A DNA stretch of 64,000 bases from Raphanus sativus (GCF_000801105.2 NC_079517.1:2976001-3040000), one strand, 5' to 3'. Shown: positions 24,704 to 39,588, counted from the stretch's first letter. Translations and numbers: made by a program. Notes: generated from the sequence alone by a model not told the origin.

Positions 24704-26641
24704 CTAAAAATTAGAATGAGCAGTTTTAAGATAGTGATGTTATGTTTGCTCTTGTTTTTTTTCTTCTTTTTATATCGTGTTTCATTTTCTTAATCTAGCT
24801 TCTCTCTATAATCATTAGAATCATTATTACTGTGCGAATGTGTTTTCTTTATGCGGATGGAGGTTGCTGTAAAGGGCGGTAGAGTTGGTATTCATTGAAA
24901 ATATATAAAATTGTTAGATTTTTCTATAAATAATTTAGGTAGCTACAATAAGTCAAACGAGCAGAGAAAGCCATTTTGTATGTCGACAAAAAGAAGCCAT
25001 TTTGTATGCATTTGCTTTTTTTTTTTTGTTTATTTATGTATTGATAAAAGACGTTTATATATTTGCTTTTCGGTCTGTGGTTAGTGTCATTGAAAACTAA
25101 AAATCTCTATATTTTTAGTTTTCTGATAACTCAAATTTTTCAAAATCTCCAGATTTTTAGTTTTCTGGAAAAGCAATTGAGTCGTTCGAACCAGCGACCT
25201 ACAGTAACATGTGTCATTGTATAATCAGTGATGATTAGAACCATATGATTAGCTGAAGAAGACTGATGTATCATGTAGGTGCCTCTTTCCTTTTTTTTTT
25301 GCTCGTCAACAAAAAGCATCTCAGTTGCGGACGTGACAGTCTCAGAATCGAATGCACGTGCAAAGTCTTTCGTAGACAAAGTCACTCCACAAGCAGGCAA
25401 CACCAGAGGGGAAAAGCCGTGAACGACGCTGCTATTTTTACGTTTAAAAGGCACGGAAAATCATAATTACTACTTTCCTATATGATTATAGTATAAAATT
25501 TATTTAAAATGCTTCAATTTATAGTACAGTACTTAACATAAAAGAACTCTGAAGTTGCGTAAATATTACTCGCATCAATTTAATGCATCACTGAAATGTA
25601 GAAACTTGAATATTACTCGTACTGTCACTTTTTTTTTGTGGCACTCTTATAGTTTACAGTTGTACTTTACCTATAACTGAACGCAACCTAATCAAGTGCA
25701 TACTTTAAGATACTTTCGGTCATCGGTTTAGTAATGAAATGTTCAGATTTCTTTAACAGTTACTCACATTTGTACTAAAATAAAGGGTAAAAATAAATAA
25801 ATCTTTCTAAAATGGGTATCTGTTGTCGTCTTTTGTTAGTGTTAAAAACTTAAAATACATGGAAAGCAACACAAATTGGGCCGAGTTCCCATGAGATGAT
25901 TCTCTCTGTCTTCGGGACTCATCAAACACCAAGCTCCGATATTTCCTATAAATTCGTTCAAAAGCTTGTTCTTTTTTTTCCACAATTCAAACCGGCTTAT
26001 AATGTGTGAAAATATCGATTTGCTTTATTTACTTAAAATAAAAGAAAATTATTAAGAGTTGAAACTGATTTGACAAACAATAACCATATGTATAAAGCAC
26101 AAACAATAAAATTAGTATAGTCTAATTATATCAAGAAGAAATTAATTTAATAATGTTAATCGTTAGCGAGCAAGCCACAGTTCGATTTATCAGCTCTTTT
26201 TTTTTAAATAAATATATTAAATCAACCCAAAAAGAGAAATCAGATTCGGTTACAAGCTCGATTTGAACAAAAGCTCCTAAATCAATCTATTACATTCTAG
26301 TTTCGTCCACCCACTAAACCCGACACGTTCCACTAGTCCGATTTTCGAAATTCTTAAGAATCAGTTGTTGTTCTCAACCATTAACGATGATCTCAGGAAG
26401 GTGAGGTTCTCCTCATTTTTTTGGATACCGGGACTTTTTTTGTTGTCTCCAGAGTAACTAGCTCTTTATTTTTTCTCGTGGTTCCTCAATACCCTCGAAG
26501 AATCTCAATCTCTACGTTATCATCAAATCAGAAGAGCTGGTTCAGCCGTTCATACTATGCGTAAAATTATTGGATTATACGTCAAATCATAAAAAAAAAG
26601 ACTGCGTAAAATTATTGGATTCTACGTACTAACTATTATTC

Positions 26642-26697
<56 letters not shown>

Positions 26698-27545
26698 ACA
26701 CGTATAGTCGAATTATTTACAATACTATATATGTAAATATATTGATATCTTAATCCGTAAATACGAATATTCCTATCATCATGATATATATTTCGATTTA
26801 AATTATAATTAGACACGACCACGTCACCGTATCATTGAAAAAGCTCTTCGTTAGTCACTGTTAGACATTATCAGATGACATGATCATTGAAAAATGAGGA
26901 CATAATTTCAGTATTTTAGGATAAACATTCATTAGTACTAAATGAGACACAAGAGAAGATTATATACAAACAAGTAAAGTAAACCATATAACTCAACCAA
27001 GAGTAATCCGCTAGTGAACACATATATGCGAAAAAGATCAATCACTATATAATACCTTTTCTAATGAAACTATATACAGTTTTGTTTCGGAAAATGTAAC
27101 CTGTTGTCAAGTTACAAAAAAAAAAGTGTAACCTGTTGTCAGTTTGATCAAAAAAAAAAGTAACCTGTTGTCGTTGACTCGTTGGAATTTACTTACTAAC
27201 TTGAACTTATTTTTGTTACACGGCCTTTGCATCTATTTGATTATCAATGTTGAGAATCACTGAATCTCTGAACATATCGCAAAATTTTCGGCTTTGAAAA
27301 TTGATCTATAACTCGTGTATAAATAATCAAATCTAATAAAGAATAATTTGCTAGTTAAGTTTGGTTAGCTTAAGCCTAAAGTTCTAAAAAGATATTCATA
27401 TGATAATATATTCATATATTATTCACATATTATAAAAGTAGATGCAACCTAATTTTTTAACTCGGTTTAACGTAACAGCCTATACCATACGTATCATACA
27501 AAAAAAAGAATACTCGTAAATATACGAAAATCTTTATACTCTGCT
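24704..27545. other. Intergenic, no supported gene
   Basis: 3' flank of the CCR-like gene and then AT-rich DNA. Small open frames at 25140-25466 overlap on opposite strands and show no recognisable features. A dinucleotide run lies at 26646-26694 (listed separately). Confidence 0.4.
26646..26694. repeat. (AT)n microsatellite
   Basis: About 49 bp of uninterrupted AT dinucleotide. Length is likely polymorphic between accessions. Confidence 0.95.
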
Positions 27546-27554
27546 ATATATATG

Positions 27555-29107
27555 TTTTTTTTTTTTTTAAACACAACTAATTGATTAAAGCAAAAGAAGT
27601 TAGTTGGGAGCAATAAAGCCATCCACAACCAACACATTGTCTACAAGGATTAAAGCCAACTTGGCCAAATTATCAGCAATCATATTTTTCTCTCTAGGAA
27701 TCCAGAGAAACGAGATTGACTGAAACTCAAAAGCAAAAGCTAAAATATCCGAAACAATGCTATGAAGTTCTGTAACCACAGAGCCAGAGTTGAGGCAGCG
27801 GATTAGTTGAGCCGAGTCCGACTCTAGTCTTATCTTTAGAAGGCCTTGACGGCGGCAAGACCGTATTGCTTCTCTCATCGCCAGACCCTCTGCAACTAAT
27901 GGAGAGGCTACGAACTCTATCCGATCTTTAAACTCCAATTCGTAAGGCGTGGAGGGAATCGTCCATCCAAGTCATGCAACATTAGAAGAATCAATCCAGG
28001 CGGCGTCACATTTGACTACCGAGACCTCAGCATCTGTTGTGTTTGCCCTCTTGATGTTGCTGTGGGGAGTGGTTGACTCTGGTTTGCTGTTGATGCACCA
28101 TTCTCTAGCCAGTTTGATTGCTGAAGAGAGTGTTTCCTCGGGGGGAGAGAAAGAAACCTTCAAACACAAACTTGTTTCTTGACTTCCAGATTGACCACAG
28201 GATCCATGGGGTGAGAGCTTTAGAGGTAACACCAGTAGGAGGTAAGCACGCTTGCGAACAGATAGTAGGCCAGCTCGCCATCAAATCTATGATTCCTCTG
28301 TAGTCCATCTCAAGCGTAAAAGGGGCAAGTTGCCACACTCTTTGAGCAAAAGGACATTGGAAAAGAAGATGAAGTATAGATTCATTGCAGCCACATCGTT
28401 TACACTTTGGGTCAGCATCTATATGTCGCTCAACCAAGCGTTCTCCCACGGGTAGAGTTCGTTTTAGCAGTTTCCAGACAAAATGTTTGACCTTAGGAGC
28501 GCAGTCTAAGTTCCAGACGTTCTTCTTCCATTCAAACTCCATCTCTTGGGCGTTGATCGTATTGTCTTCCATTGCTCCCGAGTAATAACCAGACTTAGCA
28601 GTATAATCTCCTGATTTGGTGCCTAACCATATAAGTTTGTCCGGAGCCCCGGTAATACTAGGAATAATGCTTCGGATTTTGGACTCGTACTCAGGGAGTA
28701 GGACCTGGATGCTGGCGATATTCCAGGAAGCAGTCTCTGGGAGTAGCAGGTCAGAGACTCGAAGAGCAGCGCTTGCTTCCGTCGGAGGTCCCATCGGTCT
28801 CTCTTGGCTGGACAGATTTAACCAAGGATCGTCCCAGATGTTGATAGATTGGCCATCACCTACAGCCCAGCCTATGTTCTTCACAAGGAGATCACGTCCT
28901 ATAAGAATTCCCCGCCATCCATGTGAAATAGAGGATGACTCTCCTGCCTGTAAGAAATCACACTCAGGGAAATATTTCCCTTTTAACACCTTGGCGAGGA
29001 GGCAGGATGGATTATTAATCAGCCTCCATCCCGTTTTCGCTAGCAGAGAGTCATTGTAGAGTTGGAAATGTTTCATTCCTAGCCCGCCCACTGCTTTTGG
29101 TTTAGCC
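27555..29107 (-). mobile_element. 5'-truncated LINE (non-LTR retrotransposon)
   Basis: Read on the minus strand it starts inside the reverse-transcriptase ORF (KPKAVGGLGMKHFQLYND...). It continues through a zf-RVT domain (WNLDCAPKVKHFVWKLL...CKRCGCNESILHLLFQC) and an RNase H-like domain (ESDSAQLIRCLNSG...IPREKNMIADNLAKLAL), and ends in a poly-A tract, seen as T's from 27555. A 14-bp target duplication ATATATATGTTTTT flanks it (27546-27559 and 29108-29121; the T's overlap the tail). The 334-codon frame from 29109 to 28105 must shift frame near 28105-28230 to continue, and an in-frame stop lies near 27970, so the copy is dead. Only the last part of a normal element of 5-6 kb is present. Confidence 0.9.
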
Positions 29108-29121
29108 ATATATATGTTTTT

Positions 29122-30161
29122 ATGTGGAAACTTATACTATAAAAAAACATTTTACATATGTAATCTACTAGCTTGTTTGTGTTACTGTGTACATATATAG
29201 CTTGATCCTTATGTGGTCGTATATCGTGAAAAAAAAAAATCGCGTTTCTCTTTCTGTACACGTGGATGTATGTGTATATGTATAAAAAGAGATCATGTGT
29301 GTATATAGAGAGACTTTTTATAATTAAAAAACATATATAAATAGAGAGCTTGCTAGATCAGTGATCGATCTTTCTTCATCCTCTCCGTATTATTCTTCTC
29401 CTTCTCCTTTCTCCTTGTTCTTCTCTTTTGGAGGGTTTTTCTCCTTCAGTTTCCTCTGCCATACCAAACCACTGTTTCTATCTTAAGATCACACGACAAA
29501 TTAATATGTATTTCTTTTGATCCTTTATGTGTATGCGTACATAATATATATCACCCCGAAAGAAAGCAAGCTAAGGAATACTCCAAGGTAACCCATGCAC
29601 TGTTAACAATCTCTACAATTTCCTCATGATTCATGTAGGGTTATTTAAGGAATCATCTCGATTAGGGTTGTTTATGCATGTAGCGTCCAATTTGTCCCCT
29701 ACCCAGTTACTTAGTTTTGGTTATGCTCTTAGTTAGCTGCATATAGTGTTCATCACTTGTAATTCATATATCCGCAGAACTTTATTAAATTTAAAGCCTG
29801 GTCATTATTTGATTAATTAGAAGTATTTCTTCTAAGTTGCATGTGTGAATGGAGTAACTCGATTTCAAGTTGTTATTTTTAATGAAATGTCCATCTGAAA
29901 CGAAATTTAGCTTCTAAGTTCTAATAGTGATACACCATTTGCACAAATATATTTATGACCATGTGAGTATATACATCAGTATAGCGTATGAACATGCAAA
30001 TTACATTTAAAAAATTTACCCACCATTTTGCACATTCGCTTACAAGTGAAAAAGACAACTGTACTAGGCCCCACTCCGATAAACAGGGAAAATTTATTGT
30101 AGTTTCTTTTTGTTTTTTCTCTTAACACACAAAATCAAAATTTGATTACAATTTCATAATA
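29122..30161. other. Intergenic with a promoter-like stretch
   Basis: Around 29333-29345 there is ATATATAAATAGAGAG, a strong TATA box. It is followed about 30 bp later by a long CT-rich stretch (about 29368-29455) and a possible donor site CCAAGGTAAC at about 29586. This is what a plant promoter with first exon looks like, but no ORF or known small-RNA precursor is recognised in it. Confidence 0.4.
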
Positions 30162-30390
30162 CTCCCTCCGTTTCATATTAAGTGTCGTTGTAGAGATTTT
30201 TTTTCGTTGCAAAATAAGTGTCGTTTTAGCATTTCAATGCAAAATTTATTAACTTTATTATGCATTTTATTTTTCTATTGGTTGAAATGTATGGGTAATA
30301 ATGTTTTTGTATGGAAAATATATAAAATTTAATGATTTCTTAATCCGTGTGCACAACTCTAAAATAACACTTACTGAGAAATAGAGGGAG
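30162..30390. mobile_element. Stowaway-type MITE, 229 bp
   Basis: CTCCCTCCGTTTCATATTAA at the left, ...GAAATAGAGGGAG at the right, flanked by TA at 30160-30161 and 30391-30392. The interior is very similar to the copy at 18517 (GTGTCGTT, GCATTTCAATGCA, TTTTCTATTGGTTGA blocks). Confidence 0.88.
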
Positions 30391-30392
30391 TA

Positions 30393-32305
30393 GTAAAGAT
30401 TAAGCAGAAAATGCAATCCTATAACGTTCACAAGAGTCAAAACCTCATGATCAATACCCCAAAACAAATAGCTTATGAATATCTAAGTAAGCAGTATACC
30501 TTTTGTTTTTTGAAAAAAGTAAGCAGTACACCTTTCTCGGACTTTTGACTAAGAACAAGTGAAGTAAGCAGTATATATCTAAATAAGTAGTATAATAATT
30601 AGGCATAGGCATGGATCAGATATTCAAGATTTTGAAGGTATTTGTGATTTGTTTAGAATATTATGGATATCTAATTTTCCAATTTATTTTGCTACGGAAA
30701 AATACGGATATTCGGAAAAACGGATATTCGAAAAATAAATAGATATTTACGGATATTTGCTAACACTTACGAATATCTCATTTGTTTAGATTAATACAAA
30801 CAATCTTAAAAATTTGATACAAATTTGTTTTGTAAATTTTTTTTTTGCATGTTATAAAATATAAAAAATTAAAAAGTAGTGAATATTACATATGTATTTT
30901 GTAAACTTTTAAACTTAGTGAACAATTATAATAACACAAAACTTAAGAAAAAATTATAATTGTCATAAATATTTTTTTATGTAATACTTTTATATAAGTA
31001 ATAATCTGATAAAGAATCTGTCGAATCATATGTTAGAATAATAATTGTATAATTTTATACATTTAAAATTTAAATATAATTAAGATATACATGTATTTAT
31101 ATATTGATGAATCGAATCGGATATTCGTTTCCCAAAATTTTAATATTTATGATTTGTTTCAATTTAACCGGATATTAAATTTTATTATTTGCTTTACTTT
31201 GAAAGCTTACAAATATTTGAAATTTTTGGATCAAATAACAATGAATAACAAATTAAATCAAATTTAACGTATAAAATGTCCGGTCCTAATAATAATATCG
31301 TATTTCTGTTATTATTCGAGGGAGATTCTTTAATAGACTTTCTAGGACTATTACTTTATAGGCTATTGTCGTATTTGATACATGCACAATACTCTAGTTA
31401 TATTCTATTGCTTTCTAAATTGTATTTTACTACAAGCCACGTAATTGGGCCATAATAAGACCCGGCAGTCCACGTGAAAGAGAATCCTTCCCACTAACAT
31501 CCACGTTACCACATTAATCTTTTAATATTTTCGAATTAAGCAATATATAATAGTAGTCACTTCATAAATTTCTGCTGGTACAACAATCTTCATCTTTTCG
31601 TTTGTGGCATAAACTAGTTTCAGATAACTAATTCTTTTATTTCCTACTTGTAAATTACCATTTGTAAAGTAAAACGTAAACAATGCTACATACAACCAAT
31701 ACAACTTTTTGATCTAAGTCCAAATAAAAAAAAACTAACAGATAAATGATCTAATATTATGCTCGATGAGATTACCTACCAAAGCTACCACAAAACTCAA
31801 AAGCAAAGAAAAATTACTTTAATCCATTACATATCCCTAGAAGAGCTACTTATTAAAACATATTGAAAAACCTTTTTTAATCGCCACGCGCTCATTCACA
31901 TCTCTAAAACCAGTCATTAGACCAACCATTTACATTTTTTTCTCTCTTAGGCATGATGTTTAATTAAAATTTGACAAAAGGATTATTAATCAAAACAATT
32001 TATTGCTGTGGTGGTGTTACGTACACGCGCTTAAAGAGAGTAGTGAATCTAAACCTGAACTGTGTAGTCATTAAGTGAAAGTGCATGGAAAATCTCGAGT
32101 TGTTGTTTCCTACACCTCTGTGTTTTCGTCAATTCTTTACTATTTCCTATACGTATCAACTTGTAAGCAGAGAACTCTTTTCCAAAACTTTGATCCATAA
32201 ACCCATACATACATATTATCTACGTATTGATGTATCGCATATATAACACATAGCGTGACAACAGTTTATTGTTTTTCTCTAGCTAGCAGGAGGACTTTTG
32301 TTTTG
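30393..32305. other. Intergenic; AT-rich repeat and promoter of the next gene
   Basis: About 30600-31290 contains many GGATATTCG / CGGATATT-type repeats resembling decayed Helitron or other non-coding repeat sequence. The last few hundred bases before 32306 probably include the promoter and 5' UTR of the following gene. Confidence 0.35.
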
Positions 32306-32908
32306 ATGGAGGAAAGCCCGCATCGAGTTTCACGTAGAAACAATGGCGGGACCCACTGTCAGAACGACGGCGTACGTCACCACATTCACGGCGACGAAGA
32401 AGTCAAATGCTCCGGCAAGAGATGCAGGTCGTGGGCAGCTGCGGCGATTGCTGACTGTGTAGCGCTTTGTTGCTGTCCATGCGCGATCATCAACTTGCTT
32501 ACCCTCACTTTCGTCAAGGTCCCGTGGATGATCGGACGGCGATGTCTCGGACGGAGCCGGAACAAGAAGAAGAAGAAGCGGAAGCTGCTGCACATGAGAC
32601 AAGGCCGCGGGAAAATCAACGGTGAAGATGAGTTTAACGATCATCGCCTCGAGTTTGAGGGAGATGAGAAATGCGGCGGTGGCGTGGGAGTGGGGTGCTG
32701 TGGCGGCGGAGATTATGATGATCACCGGTTTGTGGTGGAGAGAGATGGGAGTTTAACCAAGGAGGAGGACAAAACGACGACGTCGAGTAGCAAAGGAGAT
32801 GATGAGTCGAGAATAAGTGCAAGAGTTGAAGCCGAGAGAGTGTGGTTAGAGTTGTATCAGATTGGTCATCTTGGATTTGGTAGAGTCTCCTTCACTGGGA
32901 TCCAATGA
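32306..32908 (+). CDS. Uncharacterised plant protein with conserved Cys-rich hydrophobic core
   Basis: Intronless, 200 residues, first ATG in TTTTGATGGAGG. The central block SWAAAAIADCVALCCCPCAI (about 42-61) continues as INLLTLTFVKVPWMIGRRCLG. This is the conserved part: a hydrophobic segment with five clustered cysteines, followed by a strongly basic tract (NKKKKKRK). The C-terminus is acidic and glycine-rich, then RVWLELYQIGHLGFGRVSFT. The hydrophobic core could be membrane-inserted or lipid-modified. It corresponds by position to Arabidopsis At5g14690, annotated as unknown or membrane protein (recalled). No function is assigned. The frame stays open 17 codons upstream, but there is no ATG there. 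Confidence 0.8.
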   Translation: MEESPHRVSRRNNGGTHCQNDGVRHHIHGDEEVKCSGKRCRSWAAAAIADCVALCCCPCAIINLLTLTFVKVPWMIGRRCLGRSRNKKKKKRKLLHMRQGRGKINGEDEFNDHRLEFEGDEKCGGGVGVGCCGGGDYDDHRFVVERDGSLTKEEDKTTTSSSKGDDESRISARVEAERVWLELYQIGHLGFGRVSFTGIQ

Positions 32909-33507
32909 TTTGATCAAAAAGTCAAAACGTTGTAGGAATCTTTTAGTTCAATATTTTAGAAAATTTCGGAGGACATATAACGTGAAATTTTTTTCTAGTG
33001 TATGTTCATATAGTTATTAGTTAGCGAGCAAAATCTCATAAATAACTAAAATTTGTGTCATTTATAAGAAGTTGACAATCAAAAGATTTGCAGGAATGGT
33101 TTATTCGATAAAACATGCTTAAAGCTGGATCCATGGTATTTTTAAGGATTGATATGGTTCAAGCTTTAACCATTAAAAACATGATTAACCCTTATTTAAA
33201 AGATCCTAGGAAAGTTTAGTTTAATAATACGAATTTTAATGGGCCTATTCGTTAAGAACTTATACTGCTGGGCTGAATACGAGGCCCACTATAAGAGGTC
33301 TAACGATGATTTGTTTGAGGTGGGTGCTCGTGACCGACTGCGCGTATGTTAAGCAAGCTTCCTTAATTATTGTACTGTCAGGATCTAATATGCGCCGTCC
33401 GTGCACAATACATCTTCTATTTACAGAGGACTTTGTGATCCACTCTGCTTGATTTGATTGCCTGCCTCTTCACCGCCCTTCTTACTCCGGAGACGACGAT
33501 CCCAGAA
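32909..33507. other. Intergenic and promoter of the USP gene
   Basis: 3' flank of the preceding gene, then the promoter. AATGGGCC (33239-33246), TGGGCTG (about 33272) and GAGGCCCAC (about 33285) are site II-like TGGGCY/GCCCA elements common upstream of plant housekeeping genes. Confidence 0.45.
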
Positions 33508-34799
33508 ATGGAGAGCGAGCCAAGTCGAGTGATGGTGGCGGTGAACGAGTCGACGATCAAAGGCTACCCGCACGCGTCGATAAGCAGCAAAAAGGCGTTC
33601 GAGTGGACACTGAGGAAGATAGTCAGGGACAATACCTCTGGCTTCAAGCTTCTCTTACTTCACGCTCAAGTCCAGGACGAAGACGGTTATCATCCTCTCT
33701 CTCTTTTTATTACTACCGTCTATTTATCACTCTCGATACTTGAATTTACTTGTCTGCTTAGTTTTGATTGTATGTTAGCAATAATGATGTACGATTGATT
33801 TGTTTAGGGTTTTAGTATATCATTATAGGTTTATTTATGCTGTTAATTTTCAGAAGGATTGTGTTTGTGATTTGCTCGCATAATGATATATGAAGTTTCA
33901 TATGCCAAGCTTCTAAAGAAGCTGATGTTACACTAGTATTGATCATGGATTTGTGGGAACTAGGTTTTGATGACGTGGACAGCATATATGCTTCCCCTGA
34001 TGATTTCCGACATATGAGGGAGCGTAACAAGGCTAAAGGACTTCACCTTCTTGAGTTTTTCGTTAATAAATGTCATGAGATTGGGGTAAAGAGCCAACCT
34101 TTTTTTTTTGACTCATTGCACAGATCTATGCATCATCCCTCAATTATTATATCATGATCTCATAAAAACCCGCAGTAGAACTTTTGATACATGTAAGTTG
34201 TTTGAACTTGTAGGTTGGGTGTGAGGCTTGGATCAGGAGAGGTGATCCCACGGAAGTGATATGCCATGAAGTGAGGCGTGTTAGGCCAGATTTTCTGGTT
34301 GTGGGAAGTCGTGGTCTCGGTCCTTTTCAGAAGTACGTACAACTCCTCAACTAGCCTCATTTCTCTATGCTTTATACCCGTATAAACTAGTCATTTTGTG
34401 TCTTTTCTGTCATCGATTCACCACCAGAATCCTGCTATCGGTTATCTAAATAGTTTCTGTTGATGTTTTCATTATGTAGTTTATGTGTTTAGGAGGTGGG
34501 ATCACGTGCATTAAAAAACATTGCCTATTCTATATCAGACATTTTACTGCAAAGATTATCATATGATTTGAACTGACTTATGTTTGACGCAAGTTGAGGA
34601 GAAGGCTCTTTAGTTGCATTACGTATATTATTAGAGTTTGAAACCCCAGGCTATTGTGTAACCAATTCACACTTGTTACTGTATGGACAGGGTGTTTGTT
34701 GGAACGGTGAGTGAGTTTTGTGTGAAGCATGCAGAATGCCCAGTCATCGTAATCAAACGCAATGCTGACGAAAGTCCACAAGATCCAGCTGATGACTAA
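33508..34799 (+). CDS. Universal stress protein-type adenine nucleotide alpha-hydrolase
   Basis: Four exons (33508-33685, 33964-34085, 34214-34332, 34691-34799) give 175 residues. It is a single UspA domain: VMVAVNEST at the first strand, an internal insert SIYASPDDFRHMRERNKAKG, and the ATP-binding signature G-2x-G-9x-G(S/T) fully present as GSRGLGPFQKVFVGT. This signature marks the ATP-binding USP subclass; the cellular role in plants is stress signalling, not defined for this member. The length matches Arabidopsis At5g14680 (recalled). The chosen ATG (ATGGAGAGCGAGCC) starts the conserved MESEPSRVMVAV; an 18-codon upstream extension lacks an ATG. Confidence 0.92.
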
Positions 34800-35331
34800 A
34801 TTCCAAAAGCTACACAAACCATGCGGTGTTCTTTCGTCTGAGAGAGACATACATGAGAAGAGAAAAAAAAGAGAAACAGATCTCTTTTGAATGATCTAGT
34901 GTGTGCGTCTCTAGTTGTTGTAGTAGATACTCAGATTCACATGATATATAATTGTGTGAGCAATGCCTTTAGTCTTTGATTCTCTATAACGTCAAAACAG
35001 AAGTTCCATTATTCGGTGTGTAATCTTTCCACTGTCCTGTCTTAAATATATGGTTTTATCAAAAAAAGAGGCAACATCTCTACTGCTTACCAAGCTTCAA
35101 TATATTTGGAAACACAAACGAAATTGTAAAAGTAAAAATAAAAACTTAAAACACAAATCCATTAAACGGGTAAAAAGAGTAGAGGTGAGTTTTAGAGGCT
35201 ACACAGATAAAGGTCAGAGAAATCAACAGACAGTTGAAACAACATCAGACACAATACTCGTTTCTTATTTCTCTTCTCCGCAATCACTAATGATCTCTTT
35301 CAAGTTGCAAGAACGTGTTCCAGCAGCTCCA
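34800..35331. other. Convergent 3' regions of the USP and ARF genes
   Basis: The two genes point toward each other. The interval holds both 3' UTRs and no supported gene. An open frame at 35050-35355 is not considered coding. Confidence 0.45.
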
Positions 35332-37267
<1,936 letters not shown>

Positions 37268-38837
37268 ATGGCCGTCTGTAACTGTTTCCTCCAAGCTCCA
37301 CCTCTCTCTCGCTTCCTATCACCGGTTTTCTCTCGCCGCGCTACGAATCTCTTCGCCGGCTATTGTCAGCTCAAATCAACCGTCATGTTCTCCTCCTCCT
37401 CCTCCTCCGCCGCGAACCGAACCGGACCGTTGACATCTCCCGTCAGAGCTGAAGTAAAGCGCGTCTCGCGGAAGGACGATCAAGTAGCTTCTGGTAAACT
37501 TCTTTTTACTCATTGAGCTGATTTTGAGTTTGAGAGAGTGTAACTTGTTCGTGATTAATGTATGTATATAGCTTCTGATCTTCAATTCGAGACGCCGTTG
37601 AAGATCGTCGAGTATCCGGATCCTATCTTACGCGCTAAGTGCAAGAGGATTGGTGTTTTCGACGAGAATCTGAAGAACTTGGCCGATAATATGTTCGATG
37701 TTATGTACAAGTAAGTCCGTTATACGTTTTACTAATTTTAGACTATAGTTTTTGTTAATATATGTTTGTTATCATTTCTTTTAATTAACACGAAAATAGA
37801 CTGAGATTGACACTGTGATGATTCCTTTGCTGTTGAACAGAACGGATGGCATCGGGCTCTCAGCACCACAAGTGGGGCTCAATGTTCAGCTCATGGTGTT
37901 TAATCCAGCTGGGGAGTCTGGTGAAGGAGAAGAGATTGTTCTTGTGAATCCGAAAATCAATAAATATTCTGATAAATTAGTACCGTTTAACGAAGGATGC
38001 TTATCCTTCCCTGGGATCTATGCTGATGTTATTGTATGTTTAGCCTTTCTCGACTTCTATTTTACCATATCCTTCCCTGGAATCGGTTTTCATGTGATTG
38101 GTTTTTGCTTTTTTTTTTTTTCAGCGACCACAATCTGTCAAGATTGACGCAAGGGACATTACTGGTGCTAGATTTTCAATCAGTCTATCACGTTTACCTG
38201 CACGAGTGTTCCAGCATGAATACGACCACCTTGAGGTTCTTTCTCCACTGTTCACTTTGATCTCATTGCTTGATTGAACATCAAACACAAAGCAAAATAG
38301 TATTTATGTTGACAGTTTAATGGCTAGAGTTGTGTTTATGTACAAACAACTGGAAGAAACCAGATATGAAGCTCATGAGGCCCTATCCTTTTTAGTACAT
38401 TGTGTGTTAGTGTGCTACTGGGCATGCAATCTTACTTGTTTTCATGAAGGAGATTAGTGTTTCTGTATGTGAGTATCACTTGCAAGCTTTCGTTTGGGTC
38501 TGATTGAGTGATCTGTCAATTACAGGGAGTTCTGTTCTTCGACAGAATGACGGATGACGTTCTTGACACCATTCGTGAAGAGTTAGAGGTGAGTAGAACT
38601 GTAGCAGGACAGAGCCTAATGCTATGATAACCTGTAGTTAAATCGTGGATAAAAAACCACTCTTTGTAACTTCAGTAGTGACTCTTGGTGAACGTCTTTG
38701 CATAAGTAGTCCTGACAAGTTTTGTTCCGCAGGCCTTGGAAAAGAAGTACGAAGAAAAAACTGGATTGCCAAGCCCTGAAAAAGTACAAGCACGACAAAA
38801 AAAGAAAGCAGGAGTTGGTTTTGGCAAACGTCGATGA
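37268..38837 (+). CDS. PDF1B: Peptide deformylase 1B, chloroplast/mitochondrial
   Basis: Six exons (37268-37493, 37572-37710, 37841-38033, 38125-38235, 38526-38588, 38733-38837) give 278 residues. It removes the formyl group from N-terminal formyl-Met of organelle-made proteins. The three deformylase motifs are complete: GIGLSAPQVG (125-134), EGCLS (173-177, metal ligand Cys175) and HEYDH (217-221, two His ligands and catalytic Glu). The first 75 residues or so are Ser/Arg-rich and acid-poor, as in a transit peptide. The C-terminus is a basic EKVQARQKKKAGVGFGK tail typical of the plant 1B type. Position indicates At5g14660 (recalled, about 273 residues). The start is the first ATG, at the head of the targeting sequence. 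Confidence 0.94.
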
Positions 38838-39588
38838 GACATTCTCGCTCAATTCTCATTTCATCTTCGAACAGGATATGGGTAAAATTGTTATTTCCAA
38901 GTTTGAGGTATTATCGTTTGTTCTCTTGGCTTTTTGTTGTGATTTGTGAACTTTTTTCGTCATATCTTCCGCTGCAGGATATAACAATGGTATGTGAATC
39001 AGACGATGACAAGAAACACGTTTGCATTTCTCAATCCAGAGGAGCACATCACATTGTGTGATGCAAATCTCCCAAACTGGATGTACGGTTGTAACAGATA
39101 TCATTTATTCCAGAATCTTTTTTGCCAGAGTAATATATTATTCAAGATCGTCTGTTTATGCTGTTGTATAATGCTAGCGTTTTAGCTTGAGCTTGTGAAC
39201 TGCGTATAAAATGTTCTTTGCCACTAAGCTCTACCATATCATGGTTTATCTTTGTTACAGACTAAAATGCATTACATTTTCTCTGCATATCTCAGATGAT
39301 ATAACATGTTTTATGGAGTATTTTATTACTTGTGATTTGTTCTATCGTAACTGGTCAAAAGTCATAATTAGATTGTTGTCTCACAGATGAAATTATTCCT
39401 TAGGTTATGGGTCGATAACACCAAATATCTATAACAGAGTGCAATACATTAACATGCAATATGCTACATTTTGACTGCATTTGATTTATACAAACTAGTA
39501 TTAGACAAACTAAGGGAATATATCCTTTTTTATTCGTATGATTCTTATGATCCTATCTTAATATTTTATATTATATCTTGCTTTAATA
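38838..39588. other. Convergent 3' flanks, no supported gene
   Basis: The 3' UTR of PDF1B runs rightward, and the polygalacturonase gene ends from the right at 39589. Small overlapping open frames around 38856-39185 are incidental. Confidence 0.45.

Noticed and set aside
28616..29059. 147-codon plus-strand open frame
   Set aside because: Antisense to the LINE reverse-transcriptase ORF, which has recognisable zf-RVT residues.
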